Source: Fibrobacter sp. UBA7003
GTDB lineage: Bacteria > Fibrobacterota > Fibrobacteria > Fibrobacterales > Fibrobacteraceae
Assembly: GCA_002449765.1 (NCBI GenBank)
Contig: DJXN01000004.1
Span: 1 to 42,855, forward strand
Reading direction: 5' to 3'
Length of the DNA: 42,855 bases
This document shows, in pieces, positions 25,903 through 33,175 of the stretch. Under the pieces are notes generated by a model. The model saw nothing but the letters and a program-made list of their open reading frames with translations, had not been told where the DNA came from and made no database searches. The position numbers and the translations under genes were made by a program. The number at the start of each line of letters is the position of its first letter. Position 1 is the stretch's first letter.

Positions 25903-27189
25903 ATGCTTGACATCAAGAAAATCCGCGAAAATCCGGAATACTACATTGCTGAAACCGAAAAGAAGTACACCACAGTGAGCCTGAAGGACGTGCTCGCCAT
26001 CGACAACGAACGCCGCCCGCTCCTCACCGAAGTGGAACGCCTCAAGAGCGAACGCAACGCCGAATCCAAGAAGATTGGCGACCTCAAGAAGAAGGGCGAG
26101 AACGCCGACGAGGCCGTAGCAGCCATGCGCGCCCTCGGCGACAAGATCGACGAACTTGACAAGAAACTCAAGGACCTCGACTACAAGCAGACCGAAATGC
26201 TCATGCACGTGCCGAACATCGCCCCGCGCTCCCCGGAAGGCAAGGACAGTTCGGACAACGTGGTCGAGAAGGACGGCCCGATTCCGTTTGACTACTACAC
26301 CAAGAACGACGACTTCGCCCGCGTGGACCACAAGACTTTGGGCGAACGCCTCGGCATTTTTGACTTTGAACGTGGCGCGAAGATTTCCGGTAGTGGTTTC
26401 CCGGTCTACCGCGGTCTCGGTTCCCGCCTGGAACGCGCCCTCATCCAGTTCTTTTTGGACGAACACATGAAGAACGGCTTCGAAGAATTCACGCCGCCGT
26501 ACCTCGTGACCCGCAATACCATGCGCGGCACGGGCCAGCTCCCGAAGTTCGAAGAAGACATGTACCGCTGCGACAAGGACGATGACCTGTTCCTTATCCC
26601 GACTGCAGAAGTTCCTCTGACCAACCTTTACGCCGGTGAAGTGATTCCGGAAACCGAACTCCCGAAGCGTATCTGCGCCTACTCCGCCTGCTTCCGCCGC
26701 GAAGCTGGCTCCTACGGTAAGGATACCCGCGGACTCCTCCGCCTGCACCAGTTCAACAAGGTGGAAATGGTCTACTTCGCCCACCCGGAACACAGCTACG
26801 AAGACCACGAAGAGCTCACCCGCTTCGGTGAAAAGCTCCTGGAAAAGCTCGGCCTCCCCTACCACCGTCTGGCCCTCTGCAAGGGTGACCTCGGTTTCGG
26901 TGCCGCCAAGTGCTATGACCTGGAAGTCTACGCCCCGGTCGAAAAGAAGTGGCTCGAAGTGAGCTCCTGCAGTAACTTCGAAGACTACCAGGCCCGCCGC
27001 GCCAACATCAAGACGAAGATTAACGGCAAGAACACCTTCGTGCACACGCTGAACGGTTCCGGCCTCGCCACCCCGCGCGTGATGGTAGGCATCTGCGACA
27101 ACTACCAGCAGAAGGACGGCTCGCTGTTGATTCCTGAAGTGCTGAGGCCGTACATGGGTGGGCTTGAGGTTATTAAACCGAAAGCCTAA
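25903..27189 (+). CDS. serS: Seryl-tRNA synthetase
   Basis: A 428-residue class II synthetase that charges tRNA-Ser. The N-terminal coiled-coil tRNA-binding arm covers about residues 25-105 (PLLTEVERLKSERNAESKKI). The catalytic core shows motif 2 (FRREAGSYGKDTRGLLRLHQ) and motif 3 (NGSGLATPRVMVGICDNYQQ). Full length. The last residues are GGLEVIKPKA. An alternative in-frame tail encoding GGLEKIEPKK lies exactly 105 bases downstream, so the 3' end has been duplicated. A TAAATTTT element is at 25864; the leader is about 30 bases with GAGG before the ATG. Confidence 0.96.
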   Translation: MLDIKKIRENPEYYIAETEKKYTTVSLKDVLAIDNERRPLLTEVERLKSERNAESKKIGDLKKKGENADEAVAAMRALGDKIDELDKKLKDLDYKQTEMLMHVPNIAPRSPEGKDSSDNVVEKDGPIPFDYYTKNDDFARVDHKTLGERLGIFDFERGAKISGSGFPVYRGLGSRLERALIQFFLDEHMKNGFEEFTPPYLVTRNTMRGTGQLPKFEEDMYRCDKDDDLFLIPTAEVPLTNLYAGEVIPETELPKRICAYSACFRREAGSYGKDTRGLLRLHQFNKVEMVYFAHPEHSYEDHEELTRFGEKLLEKLGLPYHRLALCKGDLGFGAAKCYDLEVYAPVEKKWLEVSSCSNFEDYQARRANIKTKINGKNTFVHTLNGSGLATPRVMVGICDNYQQKDGSLLIPEVLRPYMGGLEVIKPKA

Positions 27190-27294
27190 CCATGTGTGAA
27201 GATTTTTCGTCAAGAAAAATCTGAGTGCGAGGTTTCGCAAGAAACCTTGCCTGCTCGTTAAGGTGGGCTTGAGAAGATCGAACCGAAGAAGTAA
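27157..27294 (+). repeat. Duplicated serS 3' tail separated by a hairpin-bearing 105-bp unit
   Basis: GGTGGGCTTGAG occurs at 27157-27168, inside serS, and again at 27262-27273, 105 bases later and in the same frame. The second copy continues to encode KIEPKK and TAA (27292-27294), also a credible SerS end. The intervening DNA has two hairpins: AGATTTTTC/GAAAAATCT and AGGTTTC-GCAA-GAAACCT. This looks like insertion or recombination that supplied a new 3' end and left the old one stranded. Confidence 0.65.
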
Positions 27295-27334
27295 TGCGAC
27301 AAGGGAGGGTTACACCCTCCCTAAGACCCTCCCG
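27294..27334. repeat. Dispersed palindromic repeat, copy 2
   Basis: ATGCGACA followed by AGGGAGGGT-TAC-ACCCTCCCT (27302-27322), then AAGACCCTCCC. It starts on the stranded serS stop codon, just as copy 1 starts on the stop of the barrel gene. Confidence 0.85.
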
Positions 27335-27340
27335 GCACTT

Positions 27341-27409
27341 AATAATCCGCGTCTTTCAAGTTTGGAACTTGTGGTGGGCGCGGATTATTTGCGTGGGCAC
27401 CTTCGGTGC
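27341..27409. repeat. Nested inverted repeats between copies 2 and 3
   Basis: AATAATCCGCG (27341-27351) and CGCGGATTATT (27379-27389) are a perfect 11-bp pair. They enclose a second perfect hairpin, CAAGTT-TGG-AACTTG. A third hairpin GCACC-TTC-GGTGC follows at about 27397-27409. No gene is visible. Confidence 0.8.
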
Positions 27410-27410
27410 T

Positions 27411-27451
27411 ATGCGACTAGGGAGGGTTACCCCCTCCCTAAAACCCTCCCG
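27411..27451. repeat. Dispersed palindromic repeat, copy 3
   Basis: ATGCGACT followed by AGGGAGGGT-TAC-CCCCTCCCT, then AAAACCCTCCC. It differs from copy 2 at a few bases only. Confidence 0.85.
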
Positions 27452-27489
27452 GAATACGATATAAACTTCGGCAAGCACAGCTTGCCTCG

Positions 27490-27518
27490 CGCATACGCAA
27501 AAGCGTATGCGTTTTTTT
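27490..27518 (+). terminator. Strong terminator closing the serS spacer
   Basis: CGCATACGC (27490-27498), loop AAAA, GCGTATGCG (27503-27511), then T7. A further hairpin GGCAAGC-ACA-GCTTGCC lies just upstream. From 27190 to 27535 there is no gene, only this chain of about eight hairpins. Confidence 0.9.
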
Positions 27519-27535
27519 ATACCCTAAGCAACGAT

Positions 27536-28573
27536 TTACTTGCCTATCGTATCGGTCGGAGCCGCCAGCGCTGTCGAATCTGCAGCAGCAGTCGCGTTCG
27601 ACTTCTTGTTCTTGAGGCAACGGACCGAATAGGCGAAGGTCTTCTGCTTGCTGTAGTCGCCCAGGAATTCGTCATTCTCGTAGTAGAGGTTCCAGTAAGG
27701 GGCGTGCGTCGGCGTATTGCTTTCTTCGGCAATCCAGAAGTCGGCATCCTTCCCCATGTCGCGGAACTCGCCCTTGGCATTACGAGAACCGGCCGCCAGC
27801 GCCCCGAATCCAAAGCGATCCATGCCCGTAGGCCAGTCCTCGCTGCGATTCCAGGAGACCGTTTTCTTGAGCAGGGTACCGGTGTTTTCTTCGGGATGCT
27901 TGTTGTGCTTCTTGATAAAGCGGACAAGGGTTTTCATTTCGGCATCGGTCGGGATATGGAATCCAACGGGACAAACGCCCTGGTGCTCCTCCTGAATCAA
28001 ACCGGAAGCAGAATTGTTCTCGTATTCGTGCGAAAGAGCCATGGCAGACACCCAGGAATAGAGCCTACCGTAAACATTGCAATTTTCGGTCTTGTTGTCA
28101 TAGCACCAGCTGTCTTCGGAATGGTAGTTCAGGTTCTGTCCCATCCAGACCTGGCTTCCGATAGCCACAAGCCTATAGATGCGGCCATCGCGTTCGTCAC
28201 AGAGAGTTCCCTCCGAAGCATCCGCACAAACCGACGACGACGATGCCGCCTCGGACGAAGATGATTCCTCAGAAGACGAACGTGGTCCCCTACGCTCGGA
28301 AGACGAGGACGACTCGGGAATAGAATCACGCTCCGGTTCTACAGAAGCAGAATCCTGGACGGAAGCCACGTCGAGAGAGCCGTCGCGGTAAACCATCGGC
28401 ACGGGGAAAGGTATCTGCCGGACCACCTGCTTCGGAACGTCCGGAGTAGTTTGAGCGGGGGCCGCTGCCGGAGCCTTTTTCTGTTGCGGTTCCGGGTCCT
28501 GCCTGCACGAACACACGCCCGCAACAAGCAAGAGGAGCAACAGTCCGACCAATGTCTTTAAACACGCATGCAC
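27536..28573 (-). CDS. FISUMP-domain lipoprotein
   Basis: A 345-residue probable lipoprotein. The signal peptide MHACLKTLVGLLLLLLVAGVC runs into a V-C-S-C lipobox-like end. A Pro/Ala-rich stretch and a poly-Ser linker (about residues 85-118) lead to one FISUMP domain: TLCDERDGRIYRLVAIGSQVW, SWCYDNKTENC, VCPVGFHIPTDAEM and the closing YSVRCLKN. The C-terminal ~20 residues are low complexity. The GTG start at 28573 has no ribosome binding site but follows a TATTTTTTG-like box by one base, so the exact start is uncertain. Function unknown. Confidence 0.8.
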   Translation of the reverse strand: MHACLKTLVGLLLLLLVAGVCSCRQDPEPQQKKAPAAAPAQTTPDVPKQVVRQIPFPVPMVYRDGSLDVASVQDSASVEPERDSIPESSSSSERRGPRSSSEESSSSEAASSSSVCADASEGTLCDERDGRIYRLVAIGSQVWMGQNLNYHSEDSWCYDNKTENCNVYGRLYSWVSAMALSHEYENNSASGLIQEEHQGVCPVGFHIPTDAEMKTLVRFIKKHNKHPEENTGTLLKKTVSWNRSEDWPTGMDRFGFGALAAGSRNAKGEFRDMGKDADFWIAEESNTPTHAPYWNLYYENDEFLGDYSKQKTFAYSVRCLKNKKSNATAAADSTALAAPTDTIGK

Positions 28574-28656
28574 ACAAAAAATATATATAGAATTTCAGGT
28601 CGCGAACGGACGAAAAATAGATTTTTACAAAAAATTTCCCTAGTGAAATGGATAAT

Positions 28657-29073
28657 TTATTTAAAATCGGGAAGTTTCTCTATCTTTTTGAATCGGCCAG
28701 TCGCATCGTCACGTTCAAAATACCGGACCGCATCCCCGAGAGCAAGCATCACGAACTTCGGGGTCAACACCTTCAGGTAGCGGTTGAGCTGCACCTGCAA
28801 CGCCTCCCAGGTGTATTCGCCGGGAGCCTTGCATTCCACCAGCAGCCACGGCTTGTCTAGCGCAGCTCCTTCGCGAAAATTGCTGACGATGATGTCCACG
28901 CGGTCATCCGTCTTCGGGTCTATGGCACACAGCCCGAACTCCACTGTAATCAAGTGGGCCGGCACCTTGATTTCGTTCAGCAAAAATTGGACAGTCGCCT
29001 GGCGCACGTGCTCTTCGGGCGTGTCGGGGACATCCTTCCTGCGGATGGGGTCGTATATCGTTCCGTGGGTCAT
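28657..29073 (-). CDS. Stand-alone HsdR N-terminal-like nuclease domain protein
   Basis: A 138-residue protein matching the type I restriction enzyme R-subunit N-terminal domain (HSDR_N_2 kind), a PD-(D/E)xK nuclease fold. Likely active-site residues are Asp60 (DDRVDIIV) and Glu80-x-Lys82 (LLVECKAP), plus Glu20-Glu21 in TPEEHVRQ. No helicase or methylase genes are nearby. It is coupled by ATGA (29070-29073) to a lipoprotein gene, which is unexpected for a restriction protein. It could be a small standalone nuclease of DNA repair or defence, or a repurposed domain. Confidence 0.8.
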   Translation of the reverse strand: MTHGTIYDPIRRKDVPDTPEEHVRQATVQFLLNEIKVPAHLITVEFGLCAIDPKTDDRVDIIVSNFREGAALDKPWLLVECKAPGEYTWEALQVQLNRYLKVLTPKFVMLALGDAVRYFERDDATGRFKKIEKLPDFK

Positions 29074-29744
29074 TCAACACCCCCTGCAGAATCTTCATTG
29101 GCAAATTTATCTGAAAATTCCCTTGCCTGTTCGTCAAAATTCTCCACAGTCACCCGAGGCAAAAGGGAACTGCTTAACCAGAAGTCCTCTTTGAACCGTT
29201 TTTCACCCCAGTCGTACGGGAAATCCTCATACTCGACCGACAAATAATCAAGCAGGTTCTTGGATGCCTGGCGTTTCGCCAGAAACAGCGGATAATGCTC
29301 CTTGACAACCAGGTGTTCTACCCTATACCGCAAAAATGCGCTCCAAATATCCAGGTCCGGCCAATCATACCATCTAAGGTCCACATATTCGACAAACTCT
29401 ACCGTATCGCCCGAACTTGTCTCGCAGGAGTAGGTGAACCTGACATACGAGGTTTCGTAATCACGGCGCGGAAAATCATAACGATCACAACCATAATCGA
29501 ATACATTTCCTTCGATTTCCTTCACGACGCCCAGCGTATCGTCCAACACGGCCAGAGCAATGCCAACAGGCATCAAGTCTTTTGCCAGGACAAATTTCCC
29601 CTTCACCAGGAGATCTTCCAGCGAAGCCTCTATTTTGCGCCATTCAGATTCAACCTCATCAAAGCCATTTACCTCACGGACACTCGAATCGTCTCCGCAA
29701 GCAACCAGAAGCAGCAAAAAGAAAAAAGCCAAAAAACGTTTCAT
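29070..29744 (-). CDS. Hypothetical lipoprotein
   Basis: A 224-residue lipoprotein I do not recognise. The signal peptide MKRFLAFFFLLLLVAC ends at Cys16, followed by GDDSS. The body is acidic and aromatic (DLRWYDWPDLDIWSAFLRYR). It overlaps the gene before it by one base (TGATG) and the nuclease-domain gene after it by four bases. Confidence 0.75.
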   Translation of the reverse strand: MKRFLAFFFLLLLVACGDDSSVREVNGFDEVESEWRKIEASLEDLLVKGKFVLAKDLMPVGIALAVLDDTLGVVKEIEGNVFDYGCDRYDFPRRDYETSYVRFTYSCETSSGDTVEFVEYVDLRWYDWPDLDIWSAFLRYRVEHLVVKEHYPLFLAKRQASKNLLDYLSVEYEDFPYDWGEKRFKEDFWLSSSLLPRVTVENFDEQAREFSDKFANEDSAGGVE

Positions 29745-30385
29745 CAGTCCAACCCCGGCAAGCCCGGCGACCCGCCACCCGACTCGTTACAACGATTTAC
29801 CTTTTCGCACGTCATGTAGCCGTTTTTCACGTCCCAGTCAATCTTCACGTCTTCGGCGTCTATGCGCAAATTGAAGTTACGAATCTTGGTCAGCACGCAG
29901 TCATCGCCAAAGGTTTCGTACTTAAACTCGTCACCATCGGCAATTTCGAATTCATCCTTGCCCAAGGCCCTTATGTTCCCATACGAGTCGTCATGGATGA
30001 CGATATTCGTCACGTTCTTGCAGTCAAAGCTGTCACAGTTGTACAAGTCCACAAAGAGCGTAGAGAGTATTTCGGTATTTGCCACGCCCTTTTCGCATAC
30101 GGCCGCCGACGGGCAAGCGATGAGATCCAGTTCAAGGCTAATCCCGTGGACTCCTACCTCGTAAACATTAAGGACTTCGGCCGAATATACGAGTTTCGCC
30201 CACTTTTTATCGGAAGAAGCCTCCTGTTTCAGGCTATCCATAAAGGCGATTGAAGTCGTACGGCTTGTCACCTGGGTCAAGTCCTTTTCAACCTCGATAT
30301 CGCCACACGGAAGCAGACCGCAACTGCCAAGCAGCAACAAAACCGGCAACAGCGCGATATACTTGAACAATCCTTTCGCCTTCAT
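29744..30385 (-). CDS. Hypothetical lipoprotein
   Basis: A 213-residue lipoprotein of unknown family. The signal peptide MKAKGLFKYIALLPVLLLLGSC ends at Cys22. The mature part has several Cys (LLPCGDIEV, LIACPSAAVC, YNCDSFDC, DDCVL, CEKVNRC) and ends in a Gly/Pro tail (SGGGSPGLPGLD). It is first in a three-gene operon with a second lipoprotein and the nuclease-domain protein. TAAATTTG at 30412-30405 (minus strand) is its likely -10 box with a leader of about 15 bases. Confidence 0.75.
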   Translation of the reverse strand: MKAKGLFKYIALLPVLLLLGSCGLLPCGDIEVEKDLTQVTSRTTSIAFMDSLKQEASSDKKWAKLVYSAEVLNVYEVGVHGISLELDLIACPSAAVCEKGVANTEILSTLFVDLYNCDSFDCKNVTNIVIHDDSYGNIRALGKDEFEIADGDEFKYETFGDDCVLTKIRNFNLRIDAEDVKIDWDVKNGYMTCEKVNRCNESGGGSPGLPGLD

Positions 30386-30404
30386 AGATGTTTGACAATA
30401 ATAA

Positions 30405-30412
30405 CAAATTTA
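30405..30412 (-). promoter_or_regulatory. -10 box of the lipoprotein/nuclease operon
   Basis: Minus strand TAAATTTG, 19 bases before the ATG at 30385. The -35 region is not clear. From here to the divergent leader promoter at 30464 nothing else is seen. Confidence 0.5.
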
Positions 30413-30463
30413 ACGTGTCGGCAACGGGATAGATACAATTTTCAGATATAGCCGCAAAAAATC

Positions 30464-30494
30464 TTGACAGATGACACCACCCGAATTATATTTA
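30464..30494 (+). promoter_or_regulatory. Promoter of the Ala-rich leader
   Basis: TTGACA at 30464-30469 and TATATTTA at 30487-30494, with exactly 20 bases between TTG and TA. Five bases (GAACC) separate the box from the GTG of the leader peptide, so the transcript should start at or beside that codon. Confidence 0.75.
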
Positions 30495-30499
30495 GAACC

Positions 30500-30610
30500 G
30501 TGAACAAATTCTTTGGACAGAACACCGCATCAGCGGCAATGGCAGCAAGCCCGGCAGCAGCCCGAGCTATTATGGGGCTGTCCAGAGAAACCAAAGTCTG
30601 CAAGGCATAA
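30500..30610 (+). CDS. Alanine-rich leader peptide (candidate attenuator leader)
   Basis: A 36-residue open frame from GTG to TAA. Codons 10-23 (ASAAMAASPAAARA) encode nine Ala, mostly GCA. The whole peptide has ten. Codon 1 sits five bases after the -10 box, matching leaderless starts elsewhere in the window. It is followed by a U-tract terminator and then by an AlaA-like aminotransferase gene. Codons 4-7 and 26-30 lie in RNA segments that pair with each other, the geometry of a stalling-controlled leader. The alternative is an ordinary small protein with its own terminator; the pairing pattern argues against that. The weak point is the GTG start. Confidence 0.6.
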   Translation: MNKFFGQNTASAAMAASPAAARAIMGLSRETKVCKA

Positions 30611-30667
30611 CGCCAAAATCCAGATAGCAAGTTTCAAGGGCAGCCCCGAAAATGGCTGCTTTTTTTA
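30509..30667 (+). promoter_or_regulatory. Candidate alanine-responsive transcription attenuator
   Basis: Segment 1 (TTCTTTGGACAG, 30509-30520) pairs with segment 2 (CTGTCCAGAGAA, 30578-30589) over 12 bp with one G-U. Segment 2 can instead pair as GGGGCTGTCC (30574-30583) with segment 3 GGGCAGCCCC (30638-30647) over 10 bp with one G-U. Segment 3 also pairs with segment 4 as GCAGCC (30640-30645) and GGCTGC (30654-30659), followed by T7: a terminator. A ribosome stalled on the Ala codons would cover or hold segment 1, free segment 2 for 2:3 pairing and let transcription enter the aminotransferase gene. Confidence 0.65.
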
Positions 30668-30777
30668 TTTACCCCCTTTTTAACCACTAACCACAAGGAA
30701 CAACGGAAATTCTTGAATAATTTTATGCTATAATTACAGCGCAAAAAGAATTTTCGATACCTATACAGGAGCATAAA

Positions 30778-32079
30778 ATGCGCAGAAGACTTTTGAGCGA
30801 AGGTGCCAAGGAACTCTCTTACGAAATCCGCGAGATCGTTAAAAAGGCAAACCAGCTCAAGGCACTCGGCCTCCCCATCCACTGGGAAAATATCGGCGAC
30901 CCCATCGAAAAGAAGTGCCAGTTGCCCGACTGGATCAAGGAAATCGTGGTCGACCTCGTCAAGACGAACCGCAGCTACGGCTACTGCCCCTCCAAGGGCA
31001 TGCTCGAGACCCGCGAATTCCTGGTAAAAGAGAACAACAAGCTCGGCGGTGCACAGATCAACGTCGACGACATCCTGTTCTTCAACGGCCTCGGTGACGC
31101 CATCGCCACCATCTACGGCCTGCTCTCGATGAACACCCGCATCATCGGACCTGCCCCGGCCTACTCCACCCACAGTTCCGCCGAAGCGGCACATGCCCAC
31201 ACGGCCCCCATCACCTACAGCCTCCAGCCCGAAAATCACTGGTATCCGGACCTGGAAGAACTGGAAAACAAGGTGAAGTACAACCCGAGCATCGCAGGCA
31301 TATTGATTTTGAATCCGGACAACCCGACCGGCATGGTCTACCCGCTCGACATCCTCAAGAAAATCGTGGATATCGCGAAGCGCTACAACCTGTTCATCAT
31401 CTGCGACGAAATCTACAACAAGATTACGTACAATGGAGCCCACGCCTACGCTCTCGCCGAATACATCGGTGACGTTCCGGGCATCGCGCTCAAGGGCATT
31501 TCCAAAGAATACCCGTGGCCGGGCGCTCGTTGCGGCTGGGCTGAATACTACAACCGCGACAAGGACGAACAGTTCGACGCCTTCTGCCGCGCCATCGACA
31601 ACGCGAAGATGGTGGAAGTCTGCTCGACCACGCTCCCGCAGATGACTATCCCGCGTGTTCTCGGCGACCCGCGCTTTGCCGAACACCGCACTGCGCTGAA
31701 CGAGAAGATTGGCCGCCGCAGTGCCATCATCAACGAAATCCTTTCCGACATTCCGGAACTGTACTTCAACCCGACCTACGGCGCGTTCTACAACACCATC
31801 ATCTTCCGCGAAGGCACGCTCAACAGCCACCAGACGCTCAAGATCGACAACCCGATTATCAAGAAGAAGGTGGAAGAATGGTGCAGCAAGACGACGAACC
31901 TCGACTACCGCTTCGTGTACTACCTGCTGGGTGCGAAGGGCATCTGCGTGGTGCCGAGCACGAGCTTCTGCACAGACCTCAAGGGCTTCCGCGTGACGCT
32001 CCTGGAAGAAGACGAAGAGGAACTTCGCGAAGTGTTCACTACGATTCACGACGCCATCGTGGAATACCTGCACTCGTAG
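30778..32079 (+). CDS. Class I aminotransferase, AlaA-like (probable alanine aminotransferase)
   Basis: A 433-residue PLP enzyme of fold type I. Motifs: substrate region WENIGDPIEKKC, GYCPSKGMLETRE, ILNPDNPTGMVYP (Asn182), CDEIYNKITY (Asp210 and Tyr213), the PLP-binding Lys243 in KGISKEYPWPGARCGW, and Arg251. From memory, E. coli AlaA shares the GYC-x-SKG, NPxNPTG and DEIYxKI phrases, so glutamate-pyruvate transamination to alanine is the best guess; other class I specificities remain possible. An Ala-rich leader with attenuator lies directly upstream and supports alanine as the product. Start with AGGAG six bases upstream. Confidence 0.85.
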   Translation: MRRRLLSEGAKELSYEIREIVKKANQLKALGLPIHWENIGDPIEKKCQLPDWIKEIVVDLVKTNRSYGYCPSKGMLETREFLVKENNKLGGAQINVDDILFFNGLGDAIATIYGLLSMNTRIIGPAPAYSTHSSAEAAHAHTAPITYSLQPENHWYPDLEELENKVKYNPSIAGILILNPDNPTGMVYPLDILKKIVDIAKRYNLFIICDEIYNKITYNGAHAYALAEYIGDVPGIALKGISKEYPWPGARCGWAEYYNRDKDEQFDAFCRAIDNAKMVEVCSTTLPQMTIPRVLGDPRFAEHRTALNEKIGRRSAIINEILSDIPELYFNPTYGAFYNTIIFREGTLNSHQTLKIDNPIIKKKVEEWCSKTTNLDYRFVYYLLGAKGICVVPSTSFCTDLKGFRVTLLEEDEEELREVFTTIHDAIVEYLHS

Positions 32080-32099
32080 TCGGTACAGACAAGTTAAGA

Positions 32100-32125
32100 A
32101 AAGTCGCTCAAAAGGGCGACTTTTT
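32100..32125 (+). terminator. Terminator between the aminotransferase and exoIII genes
   Basis: AAAGTCGC (32100-32107) pairs with GCGACTTT (32116-32123), followed by T5. Read on the minus strand it also has TTTTCTT after the stem, so it can serve both convergent genes. Confidence 0.85.
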
Positions 32126-32128
32126 CTA

Positions 32129-32947
32129 TTAGATTTCTGCGTCTACAGATGTGGGCTTTATCGGGATCGGCGCGAACGGCGGTTCCAGTTCTATGCTGAT
32201 GGGGCAATGGTCCGAGCCCTGCACTTCAGAATGGATGTCTGCATTTACAATGTTCGGGGCGAGGCCTTCGTCCACGAAGGCGTAATCGATACGCCATCCC
32301 ACGTTGCGAGCTCGGGCTCCAAAGCGGTTCGACCACCAGGAGTAGCGGTCGCGTTCGTCGGGGTGAAGTTTGCGGAACGAATCGACAAATCCGTTTTCCA
32401 CGTACTTGTCCATCCAGGCGCGTTCGATTGGCAAGAAGCCGCTCACGTTTTCATTTTCTTTCGGGCGCGCGATATCGATTTCCTTATGGCAGGTGTTGTA
32501 GTCGCCAACCGTGACCACGTGCTTGCCATCGGCAATCCAGCGCCTGCTGTTTTCGAGAAAAGCGTCATAAAAGCGGAGCTTGTAGTCCAGACGATCCTCG
32601 CCGGACCCTCCGTTCGGGAAATAGATGCTGTTGAGCACCCAGTCCGGAAAGACAAGCTGGAGCACGCGGCCTTCTTCGTCAAACTCCTCAATATCGAAAC
32701 CGTAATTCACGGAATCGGGTTCAATCTGCGTGAATATGGCCACTCCACTGTACCCCTTCTTGCGACGGCAGGGATTCCAGTAAGAGAAGTAGCCCTCGCG
32801 ATTGCGAATAGAATCGGGAACCTGGTCTTCGTCTGCACGGACTTCCTGCAGGCAGAGGATATCAGGGCTGGTCGCATTGAACCAATTTTCAAACCCCTTC
32901 TTTATCGCCGAGCGGATTCCGTTCACATTCCAACTATATATATTCAT
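32129..32947 (-). CDS. xth: Exodeoxyribonuclease III / AP endonuclease
   Basis: A 272-residue EEP-family DNA repair nuclease that cuts at abasic sites and removes 3' blocks. Active-site residues: Asn7 (SWNVNGIRS), Glu35 (CLQEVRAD), Asp149 and Asn151 (GDYNTCHKEIDIA), Asp221 (WRIDYAF), and Asp246-His247 (GSDHCPI). The usual GDFN reads GDYN. Full length. No clear ribosome binding site precedes the ATG. Confidence 0.94.
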   Translation of the reverse strand: MNIYSWNVNGIRSAIKKGFENWFNATSPDILCLQEVRADEDQVPDSIRNREGYFSYWNPCRRKKGYSGVAIFTQIEPDSVNYGFDIEEFDEEGRVLQLVFPDWVLNSIYFPNGGSGEDRLDYKLRFYDAFLENSRRWIADGKHVVTVGDYNTCHKEIDIARPKENENVSGFLPIERAWMDKYVENGFVDSFRKLHPDERDRYSWWSNRFGARARNVGWRIDYAFVDEGLAPNIVNADIHSEVQGSDHCPISIELEPPFAPIPIKPTSVDAEI

Positions 32948-33163
32948 CTTGTACCGTCTATACCCAAATCAATCCTAGATAAAGATAATTTTTTATTTGG
33001 TCGAAAAAATGACACTCCGGAAAAAAACAGATTAGCCCCCAAAAAACGAGTCTTTCTTTGTAAATTTTCATTTTCACAAAAAGCGTTTTCCCCCAGACAA
33101 ACGAAAAAAACGCTTTTTTTTCATGAAAAAAAATAAAACAGACGTTTTTTTGATTAGAAAAAT

Positions 33164-33171
33164 TATATTTG
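33164..33171 (+). promoter_or_regulatory. -10 box giving a leaderless start
   Basis: TATATTTG-AAGC-ATG: the box ends four bases before the start codon of the lipoprotein gene, with no Shine-Dalgarno site in the AT-rich upstream. Confidence 0.6.
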
Positions 33172-33175
33172 AAGC

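Noticed and set aside
25828..27240. A 470-codon minus-strand frame across serS
   Set aside because: Complete antisense shadow of an intact seryl-tRNA synthetase with all class II motifs.
30494..30667. The ~170-nt RNA read as 6S RNA or RNase P RNA
   Set aside because: The 5' and 3' ends do not pair as in 6S RNA and the conserved RNase P blocks are absent; the leader-attenuator reading explains the pairings better.
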